Assembly (NCBI GenBank): GCA_021733795.1
Contig: JAIPKB010000030.1
Location: forward strand, 1 to 36,027
DNA from: Akkermansiaceae bacterium
GTDB lineage: Bacteria > Verrucomicrobiota > Verrucomicrobiia > Verrucomicrobiales > Akkermansiaceae
Direction of reading: 5' to 3'
DNA: 36,027 nt
Positions 1 to 7,378 of the stretch are shown piece by piece (positions within the stretch are counted from its first letter, which is position 1; every line of letters starts with the position of its first letter). The position numbers were made by a program, and so were the translations under genes. The notes beneath the pieces were generated by a model. It worked only from the letters and a program-made list of their open reading frames with translations, had not been told where the DNA came from and ran no database searches.

Positions 1-87
1 GTGGCTGGCGCCCCCCCGCCAGGCCGTCTTTTGAACCGTGGCTGGCGCGGCTCGCGCCAGGCCGTCTTGGAGGCGGCTCGCCTCCAA
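1..87. repeat. Cluster of three REP-like hairpins downstream of sdhB
   Basis: Three adjacent palindromes. Copy 1 (1-22) has arms CTGGCG/CGCCAG, copy 2 (38-60) has arms CTGGCGC/GCGCCAG around a GGCTC loop, and the third (67-87) has arms TTGGAGGC/GCCTCCAA around the same GGCTC loop. Copies 1 and 2 both begin with GTGG and both end in AGGCCGTCTT, so they are a tandem pair of about 30 bp. They lie 3' of sdhB on its own strand and could end its transcript, although no T-run is present. Related GTGG-headed hairpins occur at 33495 and 35989. Confidence 0.7.
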
Positions 88-107
88 ACCTTGGTGATCC
101 TGACCAC

Positions 108-863
108 TCACCCCACGAACTGCTCGACCGCCAGCGCCTTCATGTAGTCGCGGTTCATGCGGGCGATGTGCTCGACGCTGATTTCCTTGGGACAGGCCGC
201 CTCGCACTCGTATTGATTGGTACAGTTCCCAAAGCCTTCCGAGTCCATCTGGCGAACCATCGCCAGCACCCGCTTGTTGCGCTCCGGCTGGCCCTGCGGC
301 AAATGCCCCAGGTGGGAAACCTTGGCGGATACGAACAACATCGCCGACGCATTCTTGCAGGCGGCCACACAGGCCCCGCAACCAATACAGGCCGCCGCAT
401 CAAACGCCGAATCCGAAGCCGGTTTGGAAATCGGAATGGCATTCGCGTCCACTGCCGATCCCGTCCGGACGTCCACATATCCTCCCGCTTCCATGATCCG
501 GTCAAAAGCCGTGCGGTCCACCATCAAATCCCGGATCACCGGGAACGGATTGGCCCGGAACGGCTCGATCCAGATCGTCTCCCCATCCGCAAACTTGCGC
601 ATGTGGAGCTGGCAGGTCGTCACCCCCCGGTCCTTGCCGTGGGGGATGCCGTTGATCGTGAGTGAACAAGTACCGCAAATCCCCTCGCGACAGTCGTGGT
701 CGAAGTGGATCGGCTCATCGCCCTTGCTGATCAGGCCTTCATTGACGATGTCGAGCATTTCAAGAAACGAAGCTTCCTCGGGGATCTCCCGGGCTTCATA
801 GGTCACAATACGACCCGCAGCCTTGGGATTGGGCTGGCGCCAGACTTTGAGAGTGAGGTTCAT
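108..863 (-). CDS. sdhB: Succinate dehydrogenase/fumarate reductase iron-sulphur subunit
   Basis: This is the electron-transfer subunit of complex II, which carries electrons between the flavoprotein SdhA and the quinone site on the cytoplasmic face of the inner membrane. The 251-residue protein has the full ligand set: C58, C63, C66 and C84 for the [2Fe-2S] ferredoxin domain, C159/C162/C165 with C224 for [4Fe-4S], and C169, C214 and C220 for [3Fe-4S]. The chosen ATG begins [10 protein letters not shown], the usual first strand of the ferredoxin domain; an in-frame ATG 12 codons further out (899) gives only a non-conserved extension. No Shine-Dalgarno sequence precedes the start, only TCCAT-rich sequence. 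No sdhC or sdhA lies upstream on this strand, unlike the common sdhCAB order; whether they follow beyond base 1 cannot be seen. Family assignment is secure; succinate versus fumarate direction is not. Confidence 0.95.
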   Translation of the reverse strand: MNLTLKVWRQPNPKAAGRIVTYEAREIPEEASFLEMLDIVNEGLISKGDEPIHFDHDCREGICGTCSLTINGIPHGKDRGVTTCQLHMRKFADGETIWIEPFRANPFPVIRDLMVDRTAFDRIMEAGGYVDVRTGSAVDANAIPISKPASDSAFDAAACIGCGACVAACKNASAMLFVSAKVSHLGHLPQGQPERNKRVLAMVRQMDSEGFGNCTNQYECEAACPKEISVEHIARMNRDYMKALAVEQFVG

Positions 864-1171
864 GGTGGATGGAATGGATGATGGAAAATCACGCCGCACG
901 ATGGCAGCGGCGGCGGCGGGGCCAGCCTAGAATGAAAACCAAACCAGCGGCCAGCAGAAAACACCGGATCACCGCGGGATCGCAAAATCCGCACGATCTT
1001 TGAGAAATGAGGCGTGGTTCACCCGCCGGCGGACCATCTCCAGCCTTCACCGCCTCCGGCCATCCCGCGTTCCTCAACAGGCCGCCACGCTCTCCAGCCG
1101 ACTTTCACCGCCCATAATCGCTGTTTCTTCAGGAAAAATGAAACTATTTGACATTTTTCCGATATTTTTGA

Positions 1172-1199
1172 TTGACAGGTGGCGCGAAAAGCGTAGCTT
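1172..1199 (+). promoter_or_regulatory. Candidate sigma70-type promoter of the small-RNA locus
   Basis: TTGACA (1172-1177), a 16-bp spacer and TAGCTT (1194-1199) read on the + strand, in a locally AT-rich patch. A start near 1206 would transcribe the two stem-loops at 1222-1393 and no protein gene. A second TTGACA at 1148 has no matching -10 box. Confidence 0.55.
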
Positions 1200-1221
1200 T
1201 CGCGTCTCGCGACAGACAAGC

Positions 1222-1287
1222 AGGCGGTCCGACTGAATATTCTTAGGGTTTTTGGGTTTTTCCCTGGAAGATCGGTCGGGCCGCTTC
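1222..1287 (+). repeat. 66-nt inverted-repeat unit, copy A
   Basis: It starts AGGCGGTCCGACTGAAT and ends ATCGGTCGGGCCGCTTC, both 17-nt ends being identical to copy B at 1328-1393. The 32 central bases differ from copy B except for a shared GGTTTTTGGGTTTT core. The centre can form its own small stem (AGGG with CCCT). Confidence 0.8.
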
Positions 1288-1327
1288 ACTACCGCGACAT
1301 TCTCTGGCGCCTGGCGCCGAAAATTGT

Positions 1328-1393
1328 AGGCGGTCCGACTGAATGCTCCCCTGGTTTTTGGGTTTTCCTTGGGTGAATCGGTCGGGCCGCTTC
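1328..1393 (+). repeat. 66-nt inverted-repeat unit, copy B
   Basis: It has the same length and the same 17-nt ends as copy A, 106 bp further along. Its centre differs but can also form an inner stem (CCCCTGG with CCTTGGG, imperfect), so the inner helix may be kept while its sequence changes. Confidence 0.8.
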
Positions 1394-1399
1394 TTTTTT
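1330..1399 (+). terminator. Rho-independent terminator formed by stem-loop copy B
   Basis: The 13-bp GC-rich stem (1330-1342 with 1378-1390) is followed at once by TTCTTTTTTC, the classic intrinsic-terminator layout on the + strand. On the minus strand it lies just downstream of the lgt stop and may also slow lgt transcription, but there the stem has two mismatches and the U-rich stretch is further away. Confidence 0.6.
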
Positions 1400-2484
1400 C
1401 AACCCTCCGGATTTCCGGGAGCAAGCGCCCGTCCCGCCTTGTTGCGCCCCAGCCAGGCATAACCGAGAAAGCCTGCGGCAAAGAGCAGCATGAACAACGA
1501 GAGAAACTGCCCCTTGGTCAGCACGCCCTCGATCACCCAGGCCGCATCCGGCTCCCGGAACCGCTCCGCAAAAATCCGGAACAGCGCGTAAAACCCGAAG
1601 AACAACCCGGTCAGGGTCCCGTGGGGAGCCTTGGGAAAGCGGACCCGCACCCACCATAGAATGGCAAACAGCGCCAACCCCTCCAAGCCGGCCTCATACA
1701 ACTGCGATGGATGCCGCGGCTCCAAATAGGGGGCCAGCGCCTCGGTCACCGCACCGGACTCGCGGGAGGCCGCCAGCACTTCGCCAAACACCCGACCGTG
1801 CGCCACCTCGTAGCCACTTTGCAGATTGCCCATGTCCAGCGAGAGCCGCGCGGTTTCCAGCGCCTGCCAGGCCGGCACCAGCGACGGTTCCGCATCGGCG
1901 GCGGCCGCTGCCGCCCGCTCAAAATTCAACGGCAACGACTCGGGAGCCCTCGGATCACCCAGCGCGGTGGGGAATTTCATCGCCCAACTCACGCCGTTGG
2001 CCACCCGGCCGTAGAGTTCCCCGTTGACGAAATTGGCCATCCGCCCGAAAAACAAGCCCACTGGAGCCACCACGCACAATCCATCCCCCAAGCCGGTCCA
2101 GGAGACCTTGTGTCTGCGGGAGTAAAACCAGGTGAGCACCACCAGCCCCAGAATTCCGCCGTGGCTGGCCATCCCGCCCTCCCACACCGCCAGCAAATCC
2201 CAGAATGGAAAACTGCTCCGGAACCCGGTCAGCAAGCCGGGCGAATAAAACACCGCATACCCGAGCCGCCCGCCCACAAACACCCCCAATAACGCCGCCG
2301 CCGCGATGAAATCCGCCGTTTTTTCCGGTGCCAACACCCACAAGCCCCGCCGGGCAAGGTTCCGCAGCAGCAGAAACCCCACCACAAACCCCAGCAAATA
2401 CGCCGTGCCATACCACCGCAGGGCAAAGCGCTCACCCAGCGAAACAATCACCGGATCCAAATCATGCACATAAATGGCCAACAC
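1399..2484 (-). CDS. lgt: Prolipoprotein diacylglyceryl transferase
   Basis: This inner-membrane enzyme transfers diacylglycerol from phosphatidylglycerol to the lipobox cysteine of prolipoproteins. Recognisable blocks are ALRWYGTAYLLGF near the N-terminus, the HGGILG loop containing the essential histidine, the signature GRMANFVNGELYGR, and PRHPSQLYEAG, followed by the C-terminal helices and FREPDAAW. Several hydrophobic segments fit the seven-helix fold. At 361 residues it is longer than the usual 260-300 because about 60-70 extra residues, Ala-rich, lie between the signature and PRHPSQLYE. The chosen start is a GTG at 2484 giving MLAIYVHDLDP, which aligns with normal Lgt N-termini; a TTG at 2520 would add 12 residues. 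It lies 73 bp behind the last metal-cluster gene and may be read through from it. Confidence 0.93.
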   Translation of the reverse strand: MLAIYVHDLDPVIVSLGERFALRWYGTAYLLGFVVGFLLLRNLARRGLWVLAPEKTADFIAAAALLGVFVGGRLGYAVFYSPGLLTGFRSSFPFWDLLAVWEGGMASHGGILGLVVLTWFYSRRHKVSWTGLGDGLCVVAPVGLFFGRMANFVNGELYGRVANGVSWAMKFPTALGDPRAPESLPLNFERAAAAAADAEPSLVPAWQALETARLSLDMGNLQSGYEVAHGRVFGEVLAASRESGAVTEALAPYLEPRHPSQLYEAGLEGLALFAILWWVRVRFPKAPHGTLTGLFFGFYALFRIFAERFREPDAAWVIEGVLTKGQFLSLFMLLFAAGFLGYAWLGRNKAGRALAPGNPEG

Positions 2485-2557
2485 GGGCGGCAGCACACAC
2501 CATCCCGCCCCACAACGCAAGCCCCAGATTTTGCCGGAATTTTTGGCGGCGGCGGTC

Positions 2558-3022
2558 CTAGTGCTGGTGAGCGTCGCAGGTGCAGGCGTATTCAGCGAGG
2601 TTGCAACCGGGGCAGTGGCCGAGGTTCAATGCGATCCGTTTGCTGACGGGCTTGGCATCCGGCGAGGTTTTGATTTGCAGGATCAACGGAATGGAATCAC
2701 CGGCCGGAAGTACCTGCGCGGAAACCAACGACTCGCCAACCCGGGTGAAGGTGAACTTGGTGGGTTTGGAACGGTCGCCGCCGGTGCCGGTTAGGGATTG
2801 CTCCTTGAGGGCTGCGGGCTTGCCGTCGTCCCCGAGGAAGGTGATCTTGAGTTTGCGCTCTGGAGTGACCAGCAACTCGCAGTGCGGTTCCACGGCAGTG
2901 ATGACAAGGCCGCCGTTGGGACCCGCCACCTTCTTGACATGGACATGGCCGTCAGCGGCATGAGCGGCGGGAATGAGGGCCAGAGCGGCGACGGCAAGCA
3001 GGCTTTGTAGTTTTGTTTTCAT
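2558..3022 (-). CDS. Small secreted protein with Cys/His metal-binding tail
   Basis: A 154-residue protein that starts with a clear signal peptide (hydrophobic 5-20, AHA cleavage site near 22) and a short HVHV motif at 26-29. The body is beta-rich and ends in a compact metal-ligand tail with C137, C140, C147, C149, H136, H152 and H154. I recognise no named family. It is the last gene of the heavy-metal efflux cluster, 56 bp after the RND pump, so an export-side metal chaperone or sensor is a reasonable inference. The ATG is chosen because it begins the signal peptide; open frame further upstream runs through the pump gene. A 13-bp tandem repeat lies directly before the start, and no Shine-Dalgarno sequence is visible. 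Confidence 0.8.
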   Translation of the reverse strand: MKTKLQSLLAVAALALIPAAHAADGHVHVKKVAGPNGGLVITAVEPHCELLVTPERKLKITFLGDDGKPAALKEQSLTGTGGDRSKPTKFTFTRVGESLVSAQVLPAGDSIPLILQIKTSPDAKPVSKRIALNLGHCPGCNLAEYACTCDAHQH

Positions 3023-3033
3023 CGTGTTGTTTC

Positions 3034-3071
3034 GTTGTTGGTATCGGTTGTTGGTATCGGTTGTTGTTTCG
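3034..3071 (-). repeat. 13-bp tandem repeat upstream of the small metal-binding gene
   Basis: The + strand reads GTTGTTGGTATCG twice (3034-3046, 3047-3059) and then a 12-bp variant (3060-3071). The array fills most of the 56-bp gap between the RND pump stop and the next start codon, where a ribosome-binding site would be expected. Confidence 0.75.
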
Positions 3072-3078
3072 GTTGCGA

Positions 3079-6000
3079 TCAGAGGTTTGCGGGGGTATCG
3101 GCGGTGCGAAGTGCGGCCTTGCGGCCGAACAAGCGGAACAGGGCCGGGGTAATGGCGAAGCCAACCAGAGTGGAGGTCACCAGGCCACCAACAATACATA
3201 CGGCCACCGGGTGGAGGATCTCCTTACCAGGTTCCCCGGCGGCCAGCATCAGCGGCACCAGGGCGATGCCAGCCGCCAGCGCGGTCATGGTGACGGGCAC
3301 CAGCCGCTCCAAGGTGCCGCGTTCGATCATCGCACGGGTGAAGCCCTCACCTTCGTGATGAACAAGGTGGAGATAATGGGATAGCATCATGATCCCGTTG
3401 CGGGCGGCCACTCCGCCGACCGCGATAAATCCGACCAGCGTGGCGATCGAGATATTACCGATCAGTAACCAGGTGAGGACCAGACTGCCCATCAGCGCAA
3501 GCGGCAGATTCACCAACACCTGCAACGCCAGGGAAAAACTCCGGAAGAAGCGCCACAAGAGCATGGTGATGATGCCCAGCACCCCGGCAAAAAGCAGGCC
3601 AATGCGCCGGGTCGCAGCCTGCTCCGCTTGAAAGTCCCCTTCGTAGCTTATATATACTCCGCTAGGCATGGTGATATTTTCCGTCACCTGGCGTTGGAGG
3701 TTTGCCACCAGTTCTCCAGCGTCGGAACGGGTGGGTTTGATCGAAACAATGAACCGCCGCTGGGTGTTTTCACGGGAAATGGCGTTGGGACCCTGAGCTT
3801 CTCGAATGTCAGCCACCAGTCCGAGCGGAATCCGCCGGCCGCTGAGGGTTTCGATCGGCAGCTCCTTGAAACGAGCCGGGTTCTCCCGCCATGCCTCGGG
3901 CAGGCGGATGGCGAGGTCGATCGTCCGCGGACCATCCCGGAGCTGGGCGATCGTCTCACCTCCCAACAAGCTGGCAAGGGTCCGGTTGATCGAACCCGGA
4001 GTGACCCCATGGGCATGCGCGCGTTCCCGGTTCACCTCGATCCGGAGTTGGGGGATGGATGCCTGCTGGTCCAGCTTGGCATCCTCAAGCCCGGGGATCG
4101 CGCGGGCGATTTGTTGGATCTGCTTGCCGATTTCCCGGGTCTGTTCAAGCTCGGGCCCGAAAATCTTGATTGCGACGGGAGAGGTCACCCCGCTGAGCAT
4201 GTGGCTGATCCGGTGCGACAACGGCCCCGCCACCGCGCTGAAGGAACCGGGAACCTGCTGGACGCGGGTGCGGATGTCCTTGAGGACCTCCTCCCGGCTG
4301 CGCCCTGCGGCCGACGGTTTGAAATCGACATCAAATTCCACGTTGGAAATCGGCACAATGTGATCGCTGCGTTCGGCCCGTCCGATCCGGCGGCCGATGC
4401 GATGGACCTCCGGCACCTGCCGCAGCTTGGTCTCGATGGCGGCGGACAACTGTTCCATTTCCCCCAATGCGGTGCCGGGGGCGGCTCCGGTGGTGATGAT
4501 GACGGTTTCCTCATGGAAGGCGGGCAGGAAATCCCGGCCCATCATCGGATAGAGCGAGGCAGATGCCAACAACATGCAGGCCACGCCCCCCAGCACCAGC
4601 AGCGGATGATCCAAACTGAGGCGCAAGAGGGTGTTTTTCAACAGCCATTTCAACCCGCGGACGAGCCATCCGCCGGTATCCGCGAGCTGCGCGGAGTCCG
4701 CTGTCCCCGCCTTGGCCGGACCCTTCAACACGAGTGAACAAAGGACCGGAATCACGGTGAGTGATACCAGGAAGGAGGCGATCATGCTGATGATCGTGGC
4801 GATGGCGATCGGTCCGAACAAACGCCCTTCGACGCCGGCCAGCCCTAACAATGGGAGGAACACCAGGATGATCAGAACGGTGGCATAGAAGATGGAATTC
4901 CGCACCTCGCCCGACGCCTCGGCGATGACCTGAAGCCTGGCTTTCGGTTTTGGCCGAGAGGCGTTTTCATGCAGTCGGCGATGGACGTTTTCGACATCTA
5001 CGATGGCATCGTCCACCACCATCCCGATGGCGACGGCGAGTCCGCCGAGGGTCATGCTGTTGACGCTGAGTCCCAGCCATTTGAAGGTGATCAGAGTGAT
5101 GGCAAAACTCAGCGGCATCGCCATCAGGGTGACAAAGGTGGTGCGGAAATTTAGCAGAAACAAAAACAACACGATGGTGACCATGATCGCGCCATCGCGG
5201 ATCGCTTCGGATAGATTGCGGATGCCGTTATCGATGAAATCCCGCTGACGGAACAACACGGTGGCCTGCACCCCGGCAGGAAGGGTCGGATTGAGTTCCG
5301 CGATGGCCGCCTCGATCTTCTCCGTCAGCCCGATGGTGTCAAAGCCGGGTGCCTTGGTCACACTCATGATCACCCCCGGGGTTCCGTCGATGGCGGCGTT
5401 TCCCCGCACCGATTCGACATCCCAGACCACCGAGGCGACATCGCCGATGGCGATCGGCCGGTCCTTGGTGGTTTTGATGACGGTCAGCGCGATTTCGGTT
5501 AGATCGGTCGTCATGGCGAGATTGCGGACCATGATCTCTTGGGCACCGGAGCCAATAAAGCCACCGGTCGTGTTGCTGGCGGCCTGGGAGACCGCGGTTT
5601 TGAGTTCTTCAAAAGTAACATCGTGCGCCTGCATCCGCCACGGGTCCGGCTGGACCTGGGCCTGCTTGACTCCCCCGCCCATGTTGAGCACCTCCGCGAT
5701 GCCGGGGATGGATTGCAGCCGACGGCGGACGGTCCAATCGGCAATCGACCGGACCTCCATCGGCGGAGTTGTCCCATCTTCGCTGCGGATACCGATCAAC
5801 AGGATTTCACCCATCAGTGAAGCCACCGGAGTCAGGTAGGGGTCGATGCCCGGCGGCAGCGATTCGCGGGCGACTTGCAACCGTTCCTGCACCAACTGCC
5901 TCGCCCGAAAGATATCCGTGCCCCAATCGAACTCGGCATACACCAACGAAAGCGCGATGTCCGAGGTGGATCGCAGCCGGGTGAGGCCGGCGACACCCAT

Positions 6001-6219
6001 CAGCGAGCTTTCGATCGGCTGGGTGATTTGCGACTCCACCTCCTCTGGCGACAGCCCGGGAGACTCCACCAGGATAATGACGGTCGGTTTGGTTAGATCG
6101 GGCAGCACCTCCACCGGCAAACCGCTACCGACGTAAAACCCGGCGAGCAGTAGGAAAACTGCGGCCACGACGATCAGGGCGCGGTTGGCCAGAGACCAAC
6201 GGATCAGCAGATTCAGCAT
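3079..6219 (-). CDS. Heavy-metal efflux RND pump (CusA/CzcA family)
   Basis: This is the inner-membrane, proton-driven pump subunit of a tripartite heavy-metal exporter. At 1046 residues it has the family length and layout: an N-terminal helix (LANRALIVVAAVFLLLAGF), a large periplasmic loop with PGLSPEEVESQITQPIE, a bundle of helices, a second periplasmic domain, and a final helix bundle ending shortly after GFAITPALFRLFG. The proton-relay helix reads GMVVDDAIVDVENVHRRL; it keeps the central Asp and the Glu, but the first Asp of the CzcA-type DFG motif is absent, as in CusA-like members. The metal cannot be named from this. Its start lies 4 bp after the adaptor stop, so the two are translationally linked. 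The long open frame on the opposite strand here is a GC-driven shadow. Confidence 0.93.
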   Translation of the reverse strand: MLNLLIRWSLANRALIVVAAVFLLLAGFYVGSGLPVEVLPDLTKPTVIILVESPGLSPEEVESQITQPIESSLMGVAGLTRLRSTSDIALSLVYAEFDWGTDIFRARQLVQERLQVARESLPPGIDPYLTPVASLMGEILLIGIRSEDGTTPPMEVRSIADWTVRRRLQSIPGIAEVLNMGGGVKQAQVQPDPWRMQAHDVTFEELKTAVSQAASNTTGGFIGSGAQEIMVRNLAMTTDLTEIALTVIKTTKDRPIAIGDVASVVWDVESVRGNAAIDGTPGVIMSVTKAPGFDTIGLTEKIEAAIAELNPTLPAGVQATVLFRQRDFIDNGIRNLSEAIRDGAIMVTIVLFLFLLNFRTTFVTLMAMPLSFAITLITFKWLGLSVNSMTLGGLAVAIGMVVDDAIVDVENVHRRLHENASRPKPKARLQVIAEASGEVRNSIFYATVLIILVFLPLLGLAGVEGRLFGPIAIATIISMIASFLVSLTVIPVLCSLVLKGPAKAGTADSAQLADTGGWLVRGLKWLLKNTLLRLSLDHPLLVLGGVACMLLASASLYPMMGRDFLPAFHEETVIITTGAAPGTALGEMEQLSAAIETKLRQVPEVHRIGRRIGRAERSDHIVPISNVEFDVDFKPSAAGRSREEVLKDIRTRVQQVPGSFSAVAGPLSHRISHMLSGVTSPVAIKIFGPELEQTREIGKQIQQIARAIPGLEDAKLDQQASIPQLRIEVNRERAHAHGVTPGSINRTLASLLGGETIAQLRDGPRTIDLAIRLPEAWRENPARFKELPIETLSGRRIPLGLVADIREAQGPNAISRENTQRRFIVSIKPTRSDAGELVANLQRQVTENITMPSGVYISYEGDFQAEQAATRRIGLLFAGVLGIITMLLWRFFRSFSLALQVLVNLPLALMGSLVLTWLLIGNISIATLVGFIAVGGVAARNGIMMLSHYLHLVHHEGEGFTRAMIERGTLERLVPVTMTALAAGIALVPLMLAAGEPGKEILHPVAVCIVGGLVTSTLVGFAITPALFRLFGRKAALRTADTPANL

Positions 6220-6223
6220 CGGG

Positions 6224-7351
6224 TCAGGAAGGATCGGTGGTGATGGATGCGGGGCTACGTTTGACGAACGACATCACCACCAGCAGCAGGGCCAGCACAG
6301 CAGTGGTCGCCATAAACAGGCGTTCCCGCCATCGCGGGGCACCGGAGTGGGCGTCCCCGCCAGGATGCTGCGCGGCAGCCCGTTGGGCCGCCTCCTCGGC
6401 AGCGGTGGGTTCAGAACCGTCCGCGTTGTGTTTATGCCCATGGACGGCTTCCAATGCCTCCTGAACGGAGACCGCCCCGGCACCGGCGAAGCCGAGTGGA
6501 TAGGAGCCGGTCGTTACCACCTGATCTCCGGGAAACAGACCGGTGAGAATCTCCACCCGATCGCCGCTAATTTGCCCCGCCCGCACCGGCATCCGGTGAA
6601 ACAGGTTGGCGTTGTCGAAATCAGTCACAAACACATGACGGTCGGCAGGCCCTCCCTGCAAGGCGGTGCGAGGCACACTCAAAACCGCTGCCCGCCGGCT
6701 GAGCACAATGTTGAATTCCACCCGCATTCCGGGGCGCATCCGCAAGCCGGGATTGGCCACCCGGAAAACCGCATCAATCGTCCCACCGGTGGGATCTGCG
6801 GTGGTGCCGAATCGCAGCATTTCACCCTCGATCACCCCCGCCCCCAGCGCGGGCACTGTCAAATGGGCGCGCGCCCCCGGCGCAAGCTGACCGGCGTGAT
6901 GCTGCGGCACGCGGGCGATCGCCCACACCTCACCGAGATCGGAGATATCCAATAATTCCTTTTCCGGTTCCACCGGTTCCCCCAGCCGGACATGCGATTG
7001 GACGACGAGTCCCCCCATCGGTGCCTTGAGTTGGATGGAGGGCGGCGGATCACCCGGTTGGCGGCTCTCGACGGTGACCAGTGGCTGACCGGCGGTGACG
7101 GTGTCCCCTTCCTGCACCGCAATCGCGGAAATCCGGCCGGGGATGCGACTGCTGAGGACCGAGTGCCGGTTTGGAATCTCGACGATCTCGCCCAAGGAAA
7201 ACGCGGTTTTCTCGAAATCGGACTCGATGACCTCCTCGGTTTCAATGCCCAGGGTTTTCACCGCAGCCTCATCGAGCGCGATGACGGTAGCTGTTTCTTC
7301 GGCACGAATGCCTGCCAACAGTATGGCGAAAATGATAATGGATGGTTTCAT
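6224..7351 (-). CDS. Periplasmic adaptor of metal efflux RND system, His-rich tail and C-terminal membrane helix
   Basis: This membrane-fusion subunit joins the RND pump to the outer-membrane channel. The 375-residue protein has a signal peptide (MKPSIIIFAILLAGIRAEE), then barrel/lipoyl segments with IPGRISAIAVQEGDTVTAGQPLVTVES and LKAPMGGLVVQSHVRLGEPV, and the beta-barrel and membrane-proximal domains through GLFPGDQVVTTGSYPL. The last 70 residues are unusual: a His-containing linker (HGHKHNADGSEP, then HPGGDAHSG), and a single hydrophobic helix at about 344-363 (FMATTAVLALLLVVMSF). Most adaptors are anchored only at the N-terminus, so a C-terminal anchor with metal-ligand residues is notable. 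A 9-bp direct repeat (7350-7358, 7365-7373) overlaps the start codon. Confidence 0.92.
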   Translation of the reverse strand: MKPSIIIFAILLAGIRAEETATVIALDEAAVKTLGIETEEVIESDFEKTAFSLGEIVEIPNRHSVLSSRIPGRISAIAVQEGDTVTAGQPLVTVESRQPGDPPPSIQLKAPMGGLVVQSHVRLGEPVEPEKELLDISDLGEVWAIARVPQHHAGQLAPGARAHLTVPALGAGVIEGEMLRFGTTADPTGGTIDAVFRVANPGLRMRPGMRVEFNIVLSRRAAVLSVPRTALQGGPADRHVFVTDFDNANLFHRMPVRAGQISGDRVEILTGLFPGDQVVTTGSYPLGFAGAGAVSVQEALEAVHGHKHNADGSEPTAAEEAAQRAAAQHPGGDAHSGAPRWRERLFMATTAVLALLLVVMSFVKRSPASITTDPS

Positions 7352-7373
7352 ATTGGAAGAGGTGATATTGGAA
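7350..7373 (-). repeat. Direct repeat overlapping the adaptor start codon
   Basis: ATATTGGAA occurs at 7350-7358 and again at 7365-7373 (+ strand reading), within the 27-bp gap between the outer-membrane gene and the adaptor. The first copy includes part of the start codon. This is another case of short repeats where a ribosome-binding site would sit. Confidence 0.6.
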
Positions 7374-7378
7374 AGGGC

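Larger units (their letters stand above)
1206..1399 (+). ncRNA. Candidate structured small RNA with two repeat stem-loops
   Basis: The 535-bp gap between sdhB and lgt holds no convincing protein gene. It does hold, in + orientation, a promoter-like sequence (1172-1199), a 66-nt stem-loop (1222-1287), a second copy of the same 66-nt unit (1328-1393) and a T-run (1391-1399). The 13-bp stem, left arm GCGGTCCGACTGA with right arm TCGGTCGGGCCGC, pairs completely in + strand RNA if two G-U pairs are allowed; on the minus strand those become A-C mismatches, so the structure favours + strand transcription. The predicted RNA is about 194 nt and ends at the lgt stop codon. I do not recognise it as a known RNA family. 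It could instead be a REP-type DNA repeat or a terminator for lgt. The 5' end is inferred from the -10 box. Confidence 0.45.

Noticed and set aside
3628..4737. Long open frame on the + strand opposite the RND pump
   Set aside because: It is antisense to a clearly conserved pump gene, and long antisense frames are expected at this GC content; its translation has no protein character.
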